A DNA stretch of 33,009 bases from Gammaproteobacteria bacterium. GTDB lineage: Bacteria > Pseudomonadota > Gammaproteobacteria > Steroidobacterales > GCA-2729495. Shown here piece by piece: positions 16,112 through 23,361 of the stretch. Positions within the stretch are counted from its first letter, which is position 1. Each line of letters starts with the position of its first letter. The position numbers and the translations under genes were made by a program. The notes beneath the pieces were generated by a model. The model did no database searches, was not told where the DNA came from, and saw nothing but the letters and a program-made list of their open reading frames with translations. The stretch covers positions 1 to 33,009 of the forward strand of contig RFHQ01000018.1 of the NCBI GenBank assembly GCA_003695765.1, given 5' to 3'.

Positions 16112-16958
16112 GCATCGTTACGCGACCCGCCACTGGCTCTGGCTCGCCGCGACGCTGCCGGCGCTGTTGCTCGCACAGGGGCAGGACAGCACGCCGGCCG
16201 AACGCAATCTGCAGATCATCGCGGCGCTGTTGCCCGGCATCTATGACAATGCCAATCAGGCCTACTTCGACCAGCGGCGCAAGCTGCCGGAGTCCGAACG
16301 CCGGCCGCGCACGCATCTGCGCATCAGCAAGACGGATTCCCCGTACCGCTTCCGCTACGCAGTCAGCGAAGGCGGCGAAACGCACAACGGTCAGCTCCGG
16401 CTGTCGCTGGGCGAGGATCCGGAGCTGGTGATCATGGAGCATCGGCCCGATGCCGGTGAACCTCCCTGTCAGGTCGCCTGGCGCCGGGAGGCCGGACAGT
16501 TTGCCGCGGCCGGCGATTGCGAGGAGTCGTTCCAGCTCTACCCGGGCGGCCTGTGGTTCACGCGGCCCGGTGAACGCCCGACGCAGTTGCTGCGGGCGCG
16601 GGAATTCAGCTGCTATGTCGACATCCCGGGTGTCGCCGGTGGCCGCGACGAGCCCTTCGAGCGCTACTCGATCGAGTCACTGCACGACCAGGGTGGCCTG
16701 CACTGGTTGCGCACCAAGGATGGCCGCGAGATCGGCATCACGCTGCGCAACGTGCAATGGCCGATCAACAACGAGCAGGGCGCCTTTACCCGCAATTCGC
16801 TGGTGATGTACGTCCTCGAGCGCGATGCCGACGGCGTGCGCACGCACACTTATGGCTGGACGGAGCCACAGGCACGGCGCATCGGCCTGAACCTGCAGTG
16901 GCTGCTGGTCAACTGCTATCTCGAATCCAACCGCGAGATCACGCCCTACTTCGAGTAG
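16104..16958 (+). CDS. CpcT/CpeT-like exported protein
   Basis: The product is 284 residues from GTG 16104, the in-frame start that overlaps the end of the DUF1838 gene by 8 bp; the longer open frame upstream is antisense noise. An N-terminal hydrophobic segment (HWLWLAATLPALLLAQG) is a signal peptide or anchor. The following LLPGIYDNANQAYFDQRR resembles the L-x-G-x-Y/F-x-N-x-x-Q start of CpcT/CpeT beta-barrels. In cyanobacteria those attach bilins to phycobiliproteins; in other bacteria they are uncharacterised, and no bilin gene is here. The ending NLQWLLVNCYLESN has no family I know. The family assignment is tentative. Pairing with DUF1838 is the best functional hint. Confidence 0.65.
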   Translation: MTEHRYATRHWLWLAATLPALLLAQGQDSTPAERNLQIIAALLPGIYDNANQAYFDQRRKLPESERRPRTHLRISKTDSPYRFRYAVSEGGETHNGQLRLSLGEDPELVIMEHRPDAGEPPCQVAWRREAGQFAAAGDCEESFQLYPGGLWFTRPGERPTQLLRAREFSCYVDIPGVAGGRDEPFERYSIESLHDQGGLHWLRTKDGREIGITLRNVQWPINNEQGAFTRNSLVMYVLERDADGVRTHTYGWTEPQARRIGLNLQWLLVNCYLESNREITPYFE

Positions 16959-16970
16959 ACCGGAGCCGAC

Positions 16971-19900
16971 TCAGGCCGGCTTGCGCCGCCGGGCAGCGAT
17001 GCCCGCCAGCAGGCCCAGCAATTCCAGCCAGCCGAGGCCGCCGCCGCCACCGCCGGACGGCGCTTCGCTGGCTTCCGCGACCGGCGGTGCCGTGGTCGCC
17101 GCTTCGACGACCACAACCAGCGAACGACTGACCGTGCCGCCGGCGCCGCTACAGGACAGCGTGAAATTGCCCGTCGCCGTCAGCGGCCCGACCGTGCGCG
17201 ATCCCGCCAGCGGCTGCGCGCCGCTCCAGTCGCCCGACGCGGTACAACTGTTCGCGTCGCTGCTGTTCCAGTTCAGCGTCACCGTGTCGCCTTCGCCGAC
17301 GCGATCGGCGCTGCTGGTGAAAGCGAGGGCCGGCGGCGGTGGTGCGCCCGGCGGTGCCGGTTGCACTGTCACGGTCACGGAGCGGCTCACCTGCCCGCCG
17401 GCGCCGTCGCAGCGCAAGGTGAACACACTGTCCTGCGTCAGCGAGGAGCGCACTTGCGAACCCGAGGTCGGCTTGCTGCCGCTCCAGGCACCGGAGGCCA
17501 CGCAGCTGTCGGCATTGCTGCTGCTCCAGTCCAGCGTCGTCGCGCCGTTGAAGGCGACGTCCGCCGGCGCGGCCGACAGGCTCAGCACCGGCGCCGGCGC
17601 CGCCTGCACGGTGATCGTCACCGTGCGGGTCACCGACTGGCCGCTCGCGCTGCTGCAGATCAACGTGTAATCGCCGCTCGCGGTCAGCGGCCCGAGCGTC
17701 TGTGAACCGCTGGTCGCGCGGCTGCCGCTCCAGGCGCCGGACGCCGTGCAAGCCGTGATATTGCTGCCGCTCCAGTCCAGCGTCGCGCTGCCGTTGTAGG
17801 CCACGGTCTGCGGCGTGGCGCTGAGGTTCAGCGTCGGTGGGGGGCCACCCGCTCCCAGGGTGCGCAGGTCCAGGTTGTCCCAGTACTTGCTGCCGACGTC
17901 GTCGCCGGAGACGACGGCCCACAGGCCGATCGTGCCCGTGGTCCGCCGCGTGCCGCTGTCGCTGCAGCTCGCCTGCCAGGCCCCGGGCTCGGCGGCGCCT
18001 TCCGGCCAGACCTTCGCGCGCAATTCGGTCGCGGCGCCGGTGTCCTCGGCCTGCACGCGGAACCAGTACCACTGGCCCGGCGCCGGCACCACGCCGGTAT
18101 CGGTCACGCCGCTGCATTCCAGCCCGTTGCCATGCGTCGTCAGTTCGAAGCTGTTGCCGTTCCAGCTGCGGAGTCGATAGTAGCTGTCGGCGTCCGGGTA
18201 GGCCGACAGCACGGTGACCCCGATGCTGTCGCCGACGCCGGAAATCTGCATGCGACCGACGAAATCGTAGTTGCTCCAGCCGGCGCCGCCGGGCGCGAAA
18301 TGCGAATGGATGTTGGTCGTCGTCGTGTCGCTGGTCGCGAAGGCCTTGTTGCCGCCCATATCGACGACGTGGAAGCGCGCGTCGTCGGGCAGCAGGCTGT
18401 TGCCAGCGCCGGTGTCCAGCCAGCCTGCCGGATCGGCGCCATCGGCATAGTTCTCGAAGTCCTCGAACAGCAGGATCACGCTCTGGCCCGGCTGGCCGTC
18501 GGTGGTGACGGTGACACTCGCGGAGTCGCTGCCGCCGGCGCCGCTGCAGGTCAGTGTGTAACTGGTGTCGGCGTTCAGCGGCCCGACGGACTGGCTGCCG
18601 CTGACGGGCCGGGTGCCACTCCAGCCACCGGACGCGGCGCAACTGGAGGCATCGGTGGACGACCAGACGAGCACCGCGCTGCCGCCGGCGACGACCGAGG
18701 CCGGGCTGGCCGTCAGGGTCACGGCCGGCGGCCCGACGACCTGCACCGTGACCGCAGTCTGCGTGCTGCCGTCCGCGTTGCTGCAATTCAATATGAAAGT
18801 CGTGTCCTGGCTCAGCGGGCCGACGGTCTCGCTGCCATTCGTCGGCTTGCTGCCGCTCCAGCCGCCGGCCGCGCTGCAGCTCGTCGCGTCGCTGCTGCTC
18901 CAGCTCAGCTGCGTCGTGCCGCCGGCGGCCACCGAACTGTCCGCGGCGGCCAGGTCGACGACCGGCAGCACCGGCGCGCTGCCACCGGCGCTGTGACGAT
19001 AGAGATAGATCTGCGGGTCGTAGGGCGACGAGTCGACGTACATGATGACGCCGTGGTCGCTGATCGAGCCGCCGATCACGCGGATGTTGGTGTCTGCGTT
19101 GCCGGCCGTCATGGGCGGCATGCTGTGGCCGATCTGCGACCAGCGGTCGGCCACGATGTCGTACTCGTACCAGCGGCGCGTGCCATTGACGACCTTGGTC
19201 ACGATGAAATGGCCAGTGATCGGATCCGGCGTCGACTCTGCGCCGTTGCTGCCGCAGCAGCCAAGCGAAAACGGCGGCGTCGAGGACAGCTTGCTGACCG
19301 AGCCACCGGCGTTCTTCCAGTGGTCGTTGCTGAAGTTGCCCTGCATCCAGACGATCTGCGAGACCGGATCGTACTCGGCCACGTGGTGATAGGAACCGAC
19401 ATTGCCGGTCACCAGCGCATCGACCGACCAGCGATTGCTGGCCTTGTCCCAGAAGCAGGCGCGCCCGTCACCGGCGCCGGCGTCCGTGAACAGCACGATG
19501 CCGCCGCGCGACGCATCCCAGGCCATGCCGGTCGCCTCCTCGCCGGTCAGGTCCGCGCAGCCGCTGTCGACCGGCGCAACGGAGCCGGTGCTCCAGGAAT
19601 AGCCGCTGCCGTTCCAGTCGCCGCGGTAGACCGTGTTCTGCAGCCGCGGCCGCCAATAGGCCTGGCCGGTCGCCGGGTCGACGACGGTCTGGTCGTAGTC
19701 GTGGCCGTTGCCACCGGGCGGGAAGGGCTGGCCGACGGCGGCCGTCCAGCTGTTGCTGCTCTCTTTGTACACGACCGTGGCGCGGCTGATCGGGGCGTAG
19801 TCGTAGCCGACCCAGACCAGCACCCGCGCGACGGGATTCCACTGGGCCGCATGCTGCCATTGGACATAGTCGTTGCCATCGCCCGGCGACACCGCCAGCA

Positions 19901-20111
19901 GGTTGCCGAGCCCCGCGGTCTCGGCCGCATCGAAGTCGCACCACTGGCCGGGACCGAGGCCGGCGGCCGCGCGCGCGAGCATCGAGCCGGAGCCCGCGGT
20001 ATTGCAAGGTGCCGCCGCGCCCGGATCCGGCCATGCGAAGGCCAGCAGCGAGGCGCACAACAAGACACCGCGCCTCAGCCCGAGGATGCGGTCGGCATGA
20101 TCGAAAACCAT
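16971..20111 (-). CDS. Large exported protein: kelch-like domain, five Ig-like repeats, GlyGly-CTERM
   Basis: The 1046-residue protein has a signal peptide (hydrophobic residues 14-28, cleavage near GAAA, 31-34). Residues 35-372 form a domain with recurring WxxxxDPVxxxxxWxxG and FWDKASNRW-like elements suggesting a beta-propeller; it contains GGNGHDYDQTVVDP and a vicinal pair C285-C286. Ig-like repeats follow at about 384-458 and 463-536, then a LamG/ConA-like segment (547-752, LLFEDFENYADGADPAGW), then repeats at 760-836, 842-916 and 927-1002. Residues 1020-1046 are a Gly run, a hydrophobic helix and RRRKPA, a GlyGly-CTERM tail normally processed by rhombosortase. The likely role is a cell-surface or secreted adhesin or hydrolase. 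The leader holds a riboswitch candidate. Its 3' end is 12 bp from the convergent CpcT-like gene. Confidence 0.85.
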   Translation of the reverse strand: MVFDHADRILGLRRGVLLCASLLAFAWPDPGAAAPCNTAGSGSMLARAAAGLGPGQWCDFDAAETAGLGNLLAVSPGDGNDYVQWQHAAQWNPVARVLVWVGYDYAPISRATVVYKESSNSWTAAVGQPFPPGGNGHDYDQTVVDPATGQAYWRPRLQNTVYRGDWNGSGYSWSTGSVAPVDSGCADLTGEEATGMAWDASRGGIVLFTDAGAGDGRACFWDKASNRWSVDALVTGNVGSYHHVAEYDPVSQIVWMQGNFSNDHWKNAGGSVSKLSSTPPFSLGCCGSNGAESTPDPITGHFIVTKVVNGTRRWYEYDIVADRWSQIGHSMPPMTAGNADTNIRVIGGSISDHGVIMYVDSSPYDPQIYLYRHSAGGSAPVLPVVDLAAADSSVAAGGTTQLSWSSSDATSCSAAGGWSGSKPTNGSETVGPLSQDTTFILNCSNADGSTQTAVTVQVVGPPAVTLTASPASVVAGGSAVLVWSSTDASSCAASGGWSGTRPVSGSQSVGPLNADTSYTLTCSGAGGSDSASVTVTTDGQPGQSVILLFEDFENYADGADPAGWLDTGAGNSLLPDDARFHVVDMGGNKAFATSDTTTTNIHSHFAPGGAGWSNYDFVGRMQISGVGDSIGVTVLSAYPDADSYYRLRSWNGNSFELTTHGNGLECSGVTDTGVVPAPGQWYWFRVQAEDTGAATELRAKVWPEGAAEPGAWQASCSDSGTRRTTGTIGLWAVVSGDDVGSKYWDNLDLRTLGAGGPPPTLNLSATPQTVAYNGSATLDWSGSNITACTASGAWSGSRATSGSQTLGPLTASGDYTLICSSASGQSVTRTVTITVQAAPAPVLSLSAAPADVAFNGATTLDWSSSNADSCVASGAWSGSKPTSGSQVRSSLTQDSVFTLRCDGAGGQVSRSVTVTVQPAPPGAPPPPALAFTSSADRVGEGDTVTLNWNSSDANSCTASGDWSGAQPLAGSRTVGPLTATGNFTLSCSGAGGTVSRSLVVVVEAATTAPPVAEASEAPSGGGGGGLGWLELLGLLAGIAARRRKPA
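17106..18962 (-). repeat. Five Ig-like protein repeats encoded in the GlyGly-CTERM gene
   Basis: Five copies of a module of about 75 residues share the pattern WSS-(D/N)A-x-SC-x-A-GGWSG, GS-x-x-VGPL, and TLxCSGAGG followed by a Val-rich strand. Two Cys per copy (after S-S/A-x-S and in the TLxC strand) are placed like an Ig disulfide. Two copies occupy about 18504-18962 and three about 17106-17834, with the LamG-like segment between. The DNA is similar enough that misassembly or recombination between copies is possible. Confidence 0.8.
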
Positions 20112-20146
20112 CCAGATTCTTCCCTGACGAATGTTGATCCGCGCCA

Positions 20147-20326
20147 GGGCTAACCGGAACGCGACCGGCGGCGATGCCCCCGGGCTTTGCTACCGATGCA
20201 GGGAAAGGAACACGAACGATCGTGATTCGCGCCGAACGCGCAATCTGATAGTTGGTAGTTCCGCCATCCTAGGCCGTTGCCCTTAGATCGGTAACTTTGC
20301 GCCCCCGCCTTTCGACAGGTTAGCCC
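20147..20326 (-). repeat. Nested inverted repeats linking riboswitch core and downstream leader
   Basis: GGTTAGCCC at 20318-20326 is the exact reverse complement of GGGCTAACC at 20147-20155, and nested inside, ATCGGTA at 20287-20293 is the exact reverse complement of TACCGAT at 20191-20197. In the minus-strand transcript the upstream members lie inside the aptamer core, and the downstream ones lie 36-86 nt before the start codon. They could pair antiparallel and compete with aptamer folding, acting as an anti-aptamer strand. The pairing is seen; the switching role is inferred. Confidence 0.45.
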
Positions 20327-20335
20327 TTTTCAACT
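20250..20335 (-). promoter_or_regulatory. c-di-GMP-I (GEMM) riboswitch aptamer candidate
   Basis: Read on the minus strand, the 86-nt element follows the GEMM-I plan. P1 is AGUUG (20335-20331) with CAACU (20254-20250). The conserved strand is GGGCUAACC, followed by a GAAA-capped hairpin CCUGUC-GAAA-GGCGGG. Next comes the hallmark GCGCAAAG, then P2 GUU(A)CCG (20295-20289) with CGGAAC (20263-20258). Between these, P3 carries CUAAG and GAUGG like an 11-nt tetraloop receptor. UACC precedes the closing P1 strand. Family knowledge: these aptamers bind cyclic di-GMP (a subset binds cAMP-GMP) and often control secreted or surface proteins, which fits the gene starting 139 nt downstream. The ligand class was not tested. 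Confidence 0.72.
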
Positions 20336-20347
20336 CCTCCCGAACGT

Positions 20348-20377
20348 TAATTAGGCGCAGACTGCGAAAACACGTCA
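20348..20377 (-). promoter_or_regulatory. Putative sigma-70-type promoter of the riboswitch leader
   Basis: On the minus strand TGACGT (20377-20372) and TAATTA (20353-20348) are spaced by 18 bp, a plausible -35/-10 pair in an AT-enriched pocket. The start would fall near 20340, just before the riboswitch P1 stem at 20335, which is the expected geometry. TGTGAC occurs twice in direct orientation (20386-20381 and 20379-20374) and overlaps the -35; it is half of a CRP-like site but not the full palindrome. Confidence 0.4.
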
Positions 20378-20386
20378 CAGGTCACA

Positions 20387-20576
20387 TTCTTCACCCGCGC
20401 GAGCGCTTATGTCCAACGCGCTTGCGGCGTCGGGCGAATCCGACAGCGCGGCCGCATTTCCATTTGACTGATCGCTCATGAGCTTGGAGCGATTCCCTGT
20501 CATCGCACTTGAAAATCGATGCTGCGAAGCATGATCCAGCGGCACCGGTCCGCCGCGCAACGCAGCCACTGGACCG
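20387..20576. other. Non-coding stretch between the two kelch-like paralogs
   Basis: Between the stop of the 417-residue paralog and the promoter candidate, I see no supported gene. A 34-codon minus-strand reading (MSDQSNGNAAALSD...) ends at TGA in this region, but its third positions are far less GC-rich than real genes here and no ribosome-binding site fits. The dyad ATGCT-TCGC-AGCAT followed by CGATTTT on the minus strand could be a weak terminator for the paralog. Confidence 0.3.
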
Positions 20577-21830
20577 TCAGCGGGCGTGGCGATACAGGTA
20601 CAGCTGTGGCCCGCCGGGGCCGGCGCTCAGGTACATGATCACGCCGTAGGCGTCGACCGGGCCGCCGAGCGAGCCGACGTTGCTGCCGAGCGGTGGCATC
20701 GAGTGATCGATCGCGCGCCAGCGGTCCGCACGCAGATCGAACTCGTACCAGAGCCGTTGCCCGTCGACTTCCCGGGTCACCACGAACAGGCCGCTCGCCG
20801 GGTCGGCCGTGATGTCGGCGCCACTGCTGCCGCAGCAGCCCAGCGTGAACGGTGGCGTCGACGCGAGTTGCGTGACCTTGCCGCGATCGTCCTGCCAGTG
20901 CCTCAGTGACAGGTAATCGCTGAGCCAGGCGATGCCGGCCACCGGGTCCCATTCCACGACCTGGTGGTAAGCGCTGCTGAGCTCGATGTGCGCGTCGATG
21001 CGCCAGCGGTTGCGCGCCCGGTCCCAGAAGCAGACGACCCCGCCCTCGGCGGCGCTCAGCAGGACGATCCCGTGTCGCTGGCCGTCCCATGCCATGCCAT
21101 TGGCTTCCCGCGCAGCCTGCGACGGACAGCCTCGGCCCAGCGGCGCGACCGCCCGCGCCTCCCAGGCATGCGCTTTCGCGAGCGGATCCCAGCTGGCACG
21201 CCAGACGGTGTTGCTGAGCCGCGGGCGGTAGTAGGCGGCCCCGGTCTCCGGGTCGACGACCGTCTGATCGTAGTCGTGGCCGTTGCCGCCGGGCGCGAAG
21301 GGCCGGTCCCGCTCGACGTACCAGCGATTACCGGCCTCGTCGTAGACCACCATCGCCGCGGAGATCGGCGCATAGTCGTAGCCGTGAAACAGCCACAGGT
21401 GATGCACCGGGTCCCACTGCGCACCGTGCTGCCAGTTCACGTAGTTGTTCTCGTCGCCGGGCGCGACGGCCAGTTCCGCCGCGAGGCCGGGCGTCTCCGC
21501 CGCATCGAAGTCGCACCATTGGCCGGCTGCCAGGCCAGCGGCGGCACGGGCCAGTTGGCTGCCGGCGCCGTCGTCGGTGCAGGGCGCCGCCGCCGGGCCG
21601 GCGGAAATCAGCAGGCTGGCGAGGCCCAGCAGCACGGATGCCGGACCGGCACGGCCGCGCAGGAACGCCAACGCGCGATCGCCACCGGCTGTGTCGCCGG
21701 GACGGCGGTCCGGGCCAGCGAGCGCCGGTGCAGGAGCGGGACCCTGAGCCACGGCAGAAGGGCCTGTAGCCCCGGCAGCAGGCGCTGGTCCTCGTCGTCG
21801 CTGATGCATGGATCCGGCTCGGTTCACCAC
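20577..21830 (-). CDS. Exported kelch-like paralog without Ig repeats
   Basis: This gene encodes up to 417 residues; the N-terminus is uncertain. From the GTG at 21830 there is a long Pro/Ala/Arg-rich lead before the hydrophobic signal segment (GPASVLLGLASLLISAGPAAA, about residues 62-82). ATG at 21809 or a TTG at about residue 54 may be the true start. The mature part is clearly paralogous to residues 35-372 of the large GlyGly-CTERM protein: shared blocks include QWCDFDAAET, GYDYAPIS, GGNGHDYDQTVVDP and STPPF-x-LGCCGS. It ends right after the domain (PQLYLYRHAR), with no Ig repeats and no sorting tail, so it should be released rather than surface-anchored. No GEMM-like element precedes it. 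The function of the domain is unknown. Confidence 0.8.
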   Translation of the reverse strand: MVNRAGSMHQRRRGPAPAAGATGPSAVAQGPAPAPALAGPDRRPGDTAGGDRALAFLRGRAGPASVLLGLASLLISAGPAAAPCTDDGAGSQLARAAAGLAAGQWCDFDAAETPGLAAELAVAPGDENNYVNWQHGAQWDPVHHLWLFHGYDYAPISAAMVVYDEAGNRWYVERDRPFAPGGNGHDYDQTVVDPETGAAYYRPRLSNTVWRASWDPLAKAHAWEARAVAPLGRGCPSQAAREANGMAWDGQRHGIVLLSAAEGGVVCFWDRARNRWRIDAHIELSSAYHQVVEWDPVAGIAWLSDYLSLRHWQDDRGKVTQLASTPPFTLGCCGSSGADITADPASGLFVVTREVDGQRLWYEFDLRADRWRAIDHSMPPLGSNVGSLGGPVDAYGVIMYLSAGPGGPQLYLYRHAR

Positions 21831-21951
21831 GGTATCACCCGGCGGTCGGCGCCGCCTGCGAGCAGCATACCGGCGGGGCGGTATCGGCCAAAAGCGCCGG
21901 CGCCAGCGGGTCCGTTTCTAACGCGCCGCCGATGTCGTTCATAATGCGCAA

Positions 21952-22614
21952 ATGGAAGCCGATGCGACCCTGCTGTCCGCGGGCTGGCGCCTGGCCGGGT
22001 ACGGTCTGCTGCTGCCAGCGCTCGTGGCCGCCTGGCGCACGGCACCGCGGGACCGCCTGCGCGAGCCGGAGATGCAACATGCCCTGCTCGGCAGCATCGT
22101 GATGCTGGTCGCCCTGTGGTGGATCCGCGCCGGCGTCGTGCCCGGTCTCGGCTTTCATTTTTTCGGTGTCACGATGCTGACGCTGATGTTCGGCTGGCAG
22201 TTCGCCTGTCTGGCCGCCGTTCCGGTCCTGCTCGCCGGCGCCGCGACCGGTCACGGCGATCTCGCCACACTCGGTATCAATGCCCTGCTGCTGTTCCTGC
22301 TGCCGGTCGCCACCACCTGGTCGCTGCACCGCTTTGCGCGCCGTTACCTGCCGGCGAATTTCTTCGTCTACGTGTTCGTGAACGGCTATCTCGCCGCAGC
22401 GCTGTCGATGGCCGCCGCGACCCTCTCGATGGCGGCGGTGCAGGTCGCCGCCGGCGCCATCGGCGGCGCCTATCTGCTCGGCGAATTCCTCCCCTTCCTG
22501 CCGATGCTGCTGTTGTCGGAAGGCTTCATCAACGGTGCCGTCATCGCGGTCCTGGTCGCGACCCGGCCCGGGTGGGTCTGGACCTTCGACGATGCGCGTT
22601 ACCTGCATCGCTGA
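21952..22614 (+). CDS. CbiM-like energy-coupling-factor membrane protein
   Basis: The 220-residue protein is almost entirely hydrophobic, with about six membrane helices. The segment NFFVYVFVNGYLAAALSMAAATLSM, followed by LLGEFLPFLPMLLLSEGFINGAVIAVLV, resembles CbiM/ECF-transporter permease-like proteins of proteobacteria, where GEGFINGA-like motifs lie in the last helices. CbiM itself captures cobalt or nickel through an N-terminal His; here the N-terminus (MEADATLLSAGW) lacks that MHI start, so metal uptake is not established. No ECF ATPase or T-component is next to it. It is the first gene of a tight plus-strand run, 14 bp before the J-domain gene. The start is ATG 21952, without a clear ribosome-binding site. 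Confidence 0.72.
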   Translation: MEADATLLSAGWRLAGYGLLLPALVAAWRTAPRDRLREPEMQHALLGSIVMLVALWWIRAGVVPGLGFHFFGVTMLTLMFGWQFACLAAVPVLLAGAATGHGDLATLGINALLLFLLPVATTWSLHRFARRYLPANFFVYVFVNGYLAAALSMAAATLSMAAVQVAAGAIGGAYLLGEFLPFLPMLLLSEGFINGAVIAVLVATRPGWVWTFDDARYLHR

Positions 22615-22628
22615 GTCCGCGCGGAACG

Positions 22629-23357
22629 ATGAAGGCGCGCGTCAACCGGAGGAACTATTACCGCATCCTGCACGTGCAGCCGGACGCGCCCCCGGAAATC
22701 ATCAAGTCGAGCTACCGGACCCTGATGCAGCGGTTGAAGATGCACCCGGATCTCGGCGGCGACCACTGGAACGCCGCGCTGATCAACGAGGCCTATGCGG
22801 TGCTGATCGACCCGGCCAAGCGCGCGGCCTACGACGCCGGGCTCGAGCAAGCCACTGCTCGGCGTCCGGCCACAGCCGAGGCGCAACAGGATGCGCCCGG
22901 CCCGCGAACGGCCTCGCAACGCGGGCAGGCCTCGGCCGGACGCCGCGGCGGCCAGTGTCCGTTCTGCCATGCGGCCCACGATGAGCCGGCTGCCGATGCC
23001 TGCTGCCCGAGCTGCGGCAGCCCGCTGAGCCGCCCGCCGGCCACGAGCGGGCGCGCCGCCTGGCTGCGCGCCGTCGAGCGTGTTCCGCAGGATATGCCGC
23101 TACGCTTCTGGACCGGCTGGCCCGCCGCTCGCCCGCGTGCGGGCCGGCTGCTGGATCTGTCATTGACCGGCCTGCGTTTCGCCACCGCGGCAGCGCTCGC
23201 GCCGGACCAGTTCCTGAAGATCGATTGCGAGCGCTTCCAGGCCATCGCCCGTGTCATCCACAGCCGTGCCAGCGGCACGGAGCAACGCGTCGGCGCCGAA
23301 TTCCTGACGCTGCGCTTCCTGCGCAGCCGCGGCGCCTTCGTGTCCGACGAGGCCTGA
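22629..23357 (+). CDS. J-domain / zinc-ribbon / PilZ fusion protein
   Basis: The 242-residue protein has three parts. Residues 8-70 are a J-domain (YYRILHVQPDAPPEIIKSSYR, H39-P40-D41, then NEAYAVLIDPAKRAAYD), which stimulates Hsp70 ATPase. Residues 110-129 have C110-x2-C113 and C126-x2-C129, a zinc ribbon. Residues 145-235 look like PilZ, the c-di-GMP receptor domain: R147-x3-R151 and D176-x-S178-x2-G181. Start ATG 22629 was chosen because homology begins there; the frame is open further upstream. The adjacent RND adaptor starts 4 bp later. The fusion could link c-di-GMP to a chaperone, but the partner is unknown. Both the Hsp70-binding HPD and the nucleotide motifs are intact. Confidence 0.85.
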   Translation: MKARVNRRNYYRILHVQPDAPPEIIKSSYRTLMQRLKMHPDLGGDHWNAALINEAYAVLIDPAKRAAYDAGLEQATARRPATAEAQQDAPGPRTASQRGQASAGRRGGQCPFCHAAHDEPAADACCPSCGSPLSRPPATSGRAAWLRAVERVPQDMPLRFWTGWPAARPRAGRLLDLSLTGLRFATAAALAPDQFLKIDCERFQAIARVIHSRASGTEQRVGAEFLTLRFLRSRGAFVSDEA

Positions 23358-23361
23358 GGCG

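Noticed and set aside
16959-16970. Bidirectional terminator between the convergent CpcT-like and GlyGly-CTERM genes
   Set aside because: Only 12 bp separate the stop codons, and no stem-loop with a T-run is present.
18132-20153. 673-codon plus-strand open frame opposite the GlyGly-CTERM gene
   Set aside because: The composition is Arg/Ala-rich without domains, and the opposite strand encodes a protein with signal peptide, repeats and sorting tail.
20374-20386. CRP site in the riboswitch promoter region
   Set aside because: TGTGAC occurs twice in direct orientation, not as the inverted TGTGA-N6-TCACA that CRP needs.
20375-20569. 64-codon minus-strand ORF between the kelch-like paralogs
   Set aside because: Its third-position GC is clearly lower than in neighbouring genes, there is no ribosome-binding site and no recognisable domain.
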